A program made the translations under genes and the position numbers. A stretch of DNA of 64,000 nt. Origin: Diplosphaera chodatii. Its lineage: Eukaryota > Chlorophyta > Trebouxiophyceae > Prasiolales > Stichococcaceae. This document shows positions 61,054 through 64,000 of this stretch, piece by piece. Below the pieces are notes generated by a model. It saw nothing but the letters and a program-made list of their open reading frames with translations, did no database searches and had not been told where the DNA came from. Positions within the stretch are counted from its first letter, which is position 1, and every line of letters starts with the position of its first letter. Location: contig JAALGY010000053.1 in the NCBI GenBank assembly GCA_032358165.1, positions 2,046,001-2,110,000 on the forward strand, written 5' to 3'.

Positions 61054-63949
61054 ATGAACACAGCGCAGCATAGCCAGGGCATGGCGTGCAGCAGGCTAGC
61101 GCCCAGGTGGCTGCTGCAGAGGTACCGCCCGTTCGTCAGCAGCCGGACAGCATGGTCTGGCACGGCAGCAGTGCCGTGCGCCATGGCGCACGAGCACATC
61201 CAGCAGACAGCCATGGCCAGCAGCAAATGCAGCGGACGCAGCAGCAGCTTATGCAGCAACAGCATTAGCAGCAGTACTAGCAGCAGCGTCAGCAGGGCGC
61301 AGTGGGGCTCCAGGCCTGCCGCACGGCCCTGCTCGTCAACAGCGGCAGCAGCAGCGCAGTCGGCGCAGGCGCCAGCGGAGAAGGCGGCGCCGGTGCCGCT
61401 GCCCACCAGCGATGAGTCGGACGAGCTGTTGCGCGTCCGGCACAGCGTGAGGCCCCATGCTGTTCTGGACGGCCATGCATGCGGACATGCTTTGCCGCCA
61501 AATATGGTCGAGTTCTTCACAGGGTATGGCAGACTCAAGTGCATGCTTCATCCTGCTGCAGGCGTCGCACGTCATGGCGATGGCGCTGCAGAAGCTGTTT
61601 CCAGAGGCGCAGACGACGATTGGGCCGTGGATAGAGCGCGGCTTCTACTATGACTTCGACCTTCCGACGCCGCTGACGCCTGCAGACCTCAAAGCAGTCA
61701 AGAAGGAGATGATCAAGATCATCAAGGCCGACCTGCCCTTCATCTGCGAGGAGGTGCTCTTGCGCACAGCTTCCGCAAGTGCGACACACACTGCAAATGC
61801 CACCAACATCCTGCGCATGGGAGCAGGGGCTGACCCCGCCCCTTGCAGCATGAGCTGCGCGTGATCGGCTGCGAGCCACATGGACCTGCTGTCCAGGTGA
61901 CGAAGGAGGAGGCAGAGCAGTGCATGGCGCACGAGCCGTACAAGCTGGAGCTGGTGCACGACATCCTGGCCAGGGACCCCGACGCCAAGATCACCCTGTA
62001 CCACATCGGTCAGCATCTGCCCGCACAACATGCCGCACTTGCGCTGAACAGCTGCTGTGGTATGCAAGAAGTCTCGGTGTGCATGACCTGCTGGTGCGTG
62101 CACAGCCTCCGAACGTTTGCACCGCTGTCGGCCTTTCAGGCGAGAAGGGCAGCGAGCGGCATTGGTATGACCTGTGCGCGGGGCCGCACGTTGCCTCCAC
62201 CGGCGCCATCAACCCTGCAGCCATCGGCCTGGAAAGGTGATTCACAGCGTTTTGGGCTCGAGCTGCAGCATCAACCTCCCACAAAGTACTCAGACCTGCT
62301 AACAGGCAGCAAACTTGTGTGCCAGCACATATCGCAGATGTGCTGAAGCGTGCATATGCACTTGCAGCGTGGCGGGTGCATACTGGCGTGGTGACGAGCG
62401 CAACAAGCAGCTGCAGCGCGTGTATGGCACCGCCTGGCAGACCAAGGAGCAGCTGAAGGCCTACCAGGACTTCAAGGCAGAGGCAGAGCGGCGGTGAGGC
62501 CATACTTGATGTCATGCCTGTCGCGTGCTCTCTATCCTGGACCCTCATGCCAGATATTGGACATGGGAACGTGTCCAGCGGCAGGAGGCTTGCCACACTT
62601 TTGCGGCTTGCTACATATTTGTGATGCCCTGCACTTGCGCAGGGACCACCGCAAGCTTGGGCAGCAGCTCGACTTGTACAGCATCAATGACAGCGGCGGC
62701 GCTGGACTCGTGTTCTGGCACCCCAAGGTCAGGCGCCGCTGCATTGTGTCATCGGCAGCATTACTGCTTGTATCGTCCCTGTCCCCGGTGGGAATATCTC
62801 AAACTTCGCATTGACACTCCACCCTTCATGTGCAGGGCTCAATGATTCGGCACCTGATCGAGACATACTGGAAGGATGTCCACTTGCGGCACGGCTACGA
62901 GCTCATCTACAGCCCGCACATAGCCAAGGTGTGTGCAGCAACAGAGCAAGAGCATCTGTCACAGCTCAGCACCATTCAGTGGTGCTGACACACAAGGAGC
63001 CAACCGCCTGTCATGTCCTCCTGTGTTCCCACCCTGCAACGTCATGCGATGCACTGCACAGGTGGACCTGTGGAAGACGTCAGGCCACTTCGAGTTCTAC
63101 GAGGAGAACATGTTCGACCAAATGGAAGTGGAGGGGGAGGAGTACCAGCTGCGCCCCATGAATTGCCCCTTCCACATCGCCATCTACAACGTGCGCTCCT
63201 GGCTGCCCTCCACAGCGTTTCGACTCCCTTTCGTTTTTGACCGGTTAAGGAAAACGCATCCGTGCTACGGTGCCGTGGCCCCAATGTCGTTGACAATGCT
63301 CCACTCTCTGGCCGTCCTGCAGCAACGGCAGCATTCGTACCGGGACCTGCCCAAGCGGTGGGCGGAGCTGGGCACGGTGTACCGGTACGAGCGCTCCGGC
63401 ACCATGCACGGCCTGTTCCGCGTGCGCGGTTTCACCCAGGTGGGCACCTGAGGCCATCAGCACAGATCGGTGACATGTTTCCGCGGCCGCGGCTGACGTC
63501 CGTAGGCCGCACCTGACATCCATAGCCGCTGCTGGGCTTCCCTGACGGCGCACGTGTCACCCGGCAACTTGCTCAGCAGTTGTGTGACTGCTGCTGCTGC
63601 TGCTGCAGGATGATGCGCACATCTTCTGCCTGCCGAACCAAATCGGCACGGAAATCGGCCGGGTGCTGGACCTGACAGAGGATATCATGACGGCTTTTGG
63701 CTTTGAGGCGGATGGCTTCGAGGTTGGTGTAAACTCGTCTGCCGCCGCTGGCGACAGACCTGCAACTGACTGTTGTCAACTTTAACAGCCAGCTGACGTT
63801 CCACCTGACCAGCTTTGTGCGCAACCTGCAATGAGCCGCCGTGTCTTTTGTCGCAGATCAACCTGTCAACCCGGCCAGAGAAGTCAGTGGGCTCGAACGA
63901 CATCTGGCGCATGGCGGAGGACGCCCTCAGAGCAGCCATCGAGGCCAAG
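61054..63949 (+). CDS. Threonyl-tRNA synthetase, organelle-targeted; 3' end outside window
   Basis: ThrRS charges tRNA-Thr and edits mischarged Ser-tRNA. Exons 61054-61446, 61562-61753, 61897-62008, 62140-62236, 62368-62493, 62643-62727, 62836-62928, 63062-63190, 63332-63439, 63609-63722 and 63857-63949 chain in frame (about 510 residues so far). After an R/S-rich leader (~110 residues, transit-peptide-like) comes [20 protein letters not shown] (editing-site HxxxH), [13 protein letters not shown] and [14 protein letters not shown] of the editing domain. The class II catalytic core follows: [14 protein letters not shown] (motif 1 region), [33 protein letters not shown] and [15 protein letters not shown] (motif 2), then [16 protein letters not shown]. 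Motif 3 and the anticodon-binding domain lie beyond the window. No TGS domain precedes the editing domain. Confidence 0.95.
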
Positions 63950-64000
63950 GTGCACCTCCTTTTGCAAGCTCCGCGCTTACCACAGCAGCATCTGCCTGCC

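Overview
The window is nuclear DNA of a green alga (Chlorophyta), most likely a Trebouxiophyceae-type species. Genes are broken into many short exons with donors mostly of the form GTGNGC/GTGAGC and acceptors TGCAG. Coding third positions are strongly G/C. Several genes have a TGTAA motif downstream, the usual chlorophyte poly(A) signal. The gene set mixes plastid functions (SecA, CcdA, pseudouridine synthase, O-acetylserine lyase) with plant-type regulators (AP2, VIM/ORTHRUS, three-repeat Myb) and a motile-cilium protein (CCDC39). Exon chains below were built by hand from protein-family similarity, splice sites and reading-frame phase. Chains that close in frame are trusted most.

Layout: plastid SecA, 3' part (1-4482,+); small RGG protein with UAP56-binding-like motifs (4770-5460,-); truncated HSP70 (5561-8568,+); APE2-type AP endonuclease (8702-11575,-); ribonucleotide reductase R2 (11937-14566,+); MSH6 (15326-21651,-); unknown small ORF (21899-22529,+) whose stop codon overlaps the start of a mitochondrial-looking FAD monooxygenase (22529-26078,+); three-repeat Myb protein (27183-31730,+); tRNA-Leu(CAG) (32155-32233,-); a head-to-tail cluster of six 5'-truncated repeat units (32303-35103); AP2 factor (35635-37751,-); VIM/UHRF1-like RING-SRA-RING ligase (38298-42838,+); unknown 127-aa protein (43283-43955,-); CCDC39 (44587-49920,+); RluB/RsuA-type pseudouridine synthase with a frameshift (50677-52443,+); CcdA (52745-54447,-); cysteine synthase (54900-57553,+); anchored methyltransferase-like protein (57980-60717,-); threonyl-tRNA synthetase, 5' part (61054-63949,+).

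Themes: APE2, RNR R2 and MSH6 are neighbours, all serving S-phase DNA synthesis and repair. APE2 and RNR R2 share a 361-bp divergent promoter with one E2F-type site, and APE2 and MSH6 both carry PCNA-binding-like motifs. Most other genes are unrelated housekeeping genes in convergent or divergent pairs.

The most unusual structure is the repeat cluster. Seven copies of a TTTTGCAGGGTTT junction separate six units that share a 3' end but differ in 5' length, starting 70 bp upstream of a tRNA gene. The next most unusual is the TGATG stop/start overlap, which suggests a dicistronic nuclear transcript.
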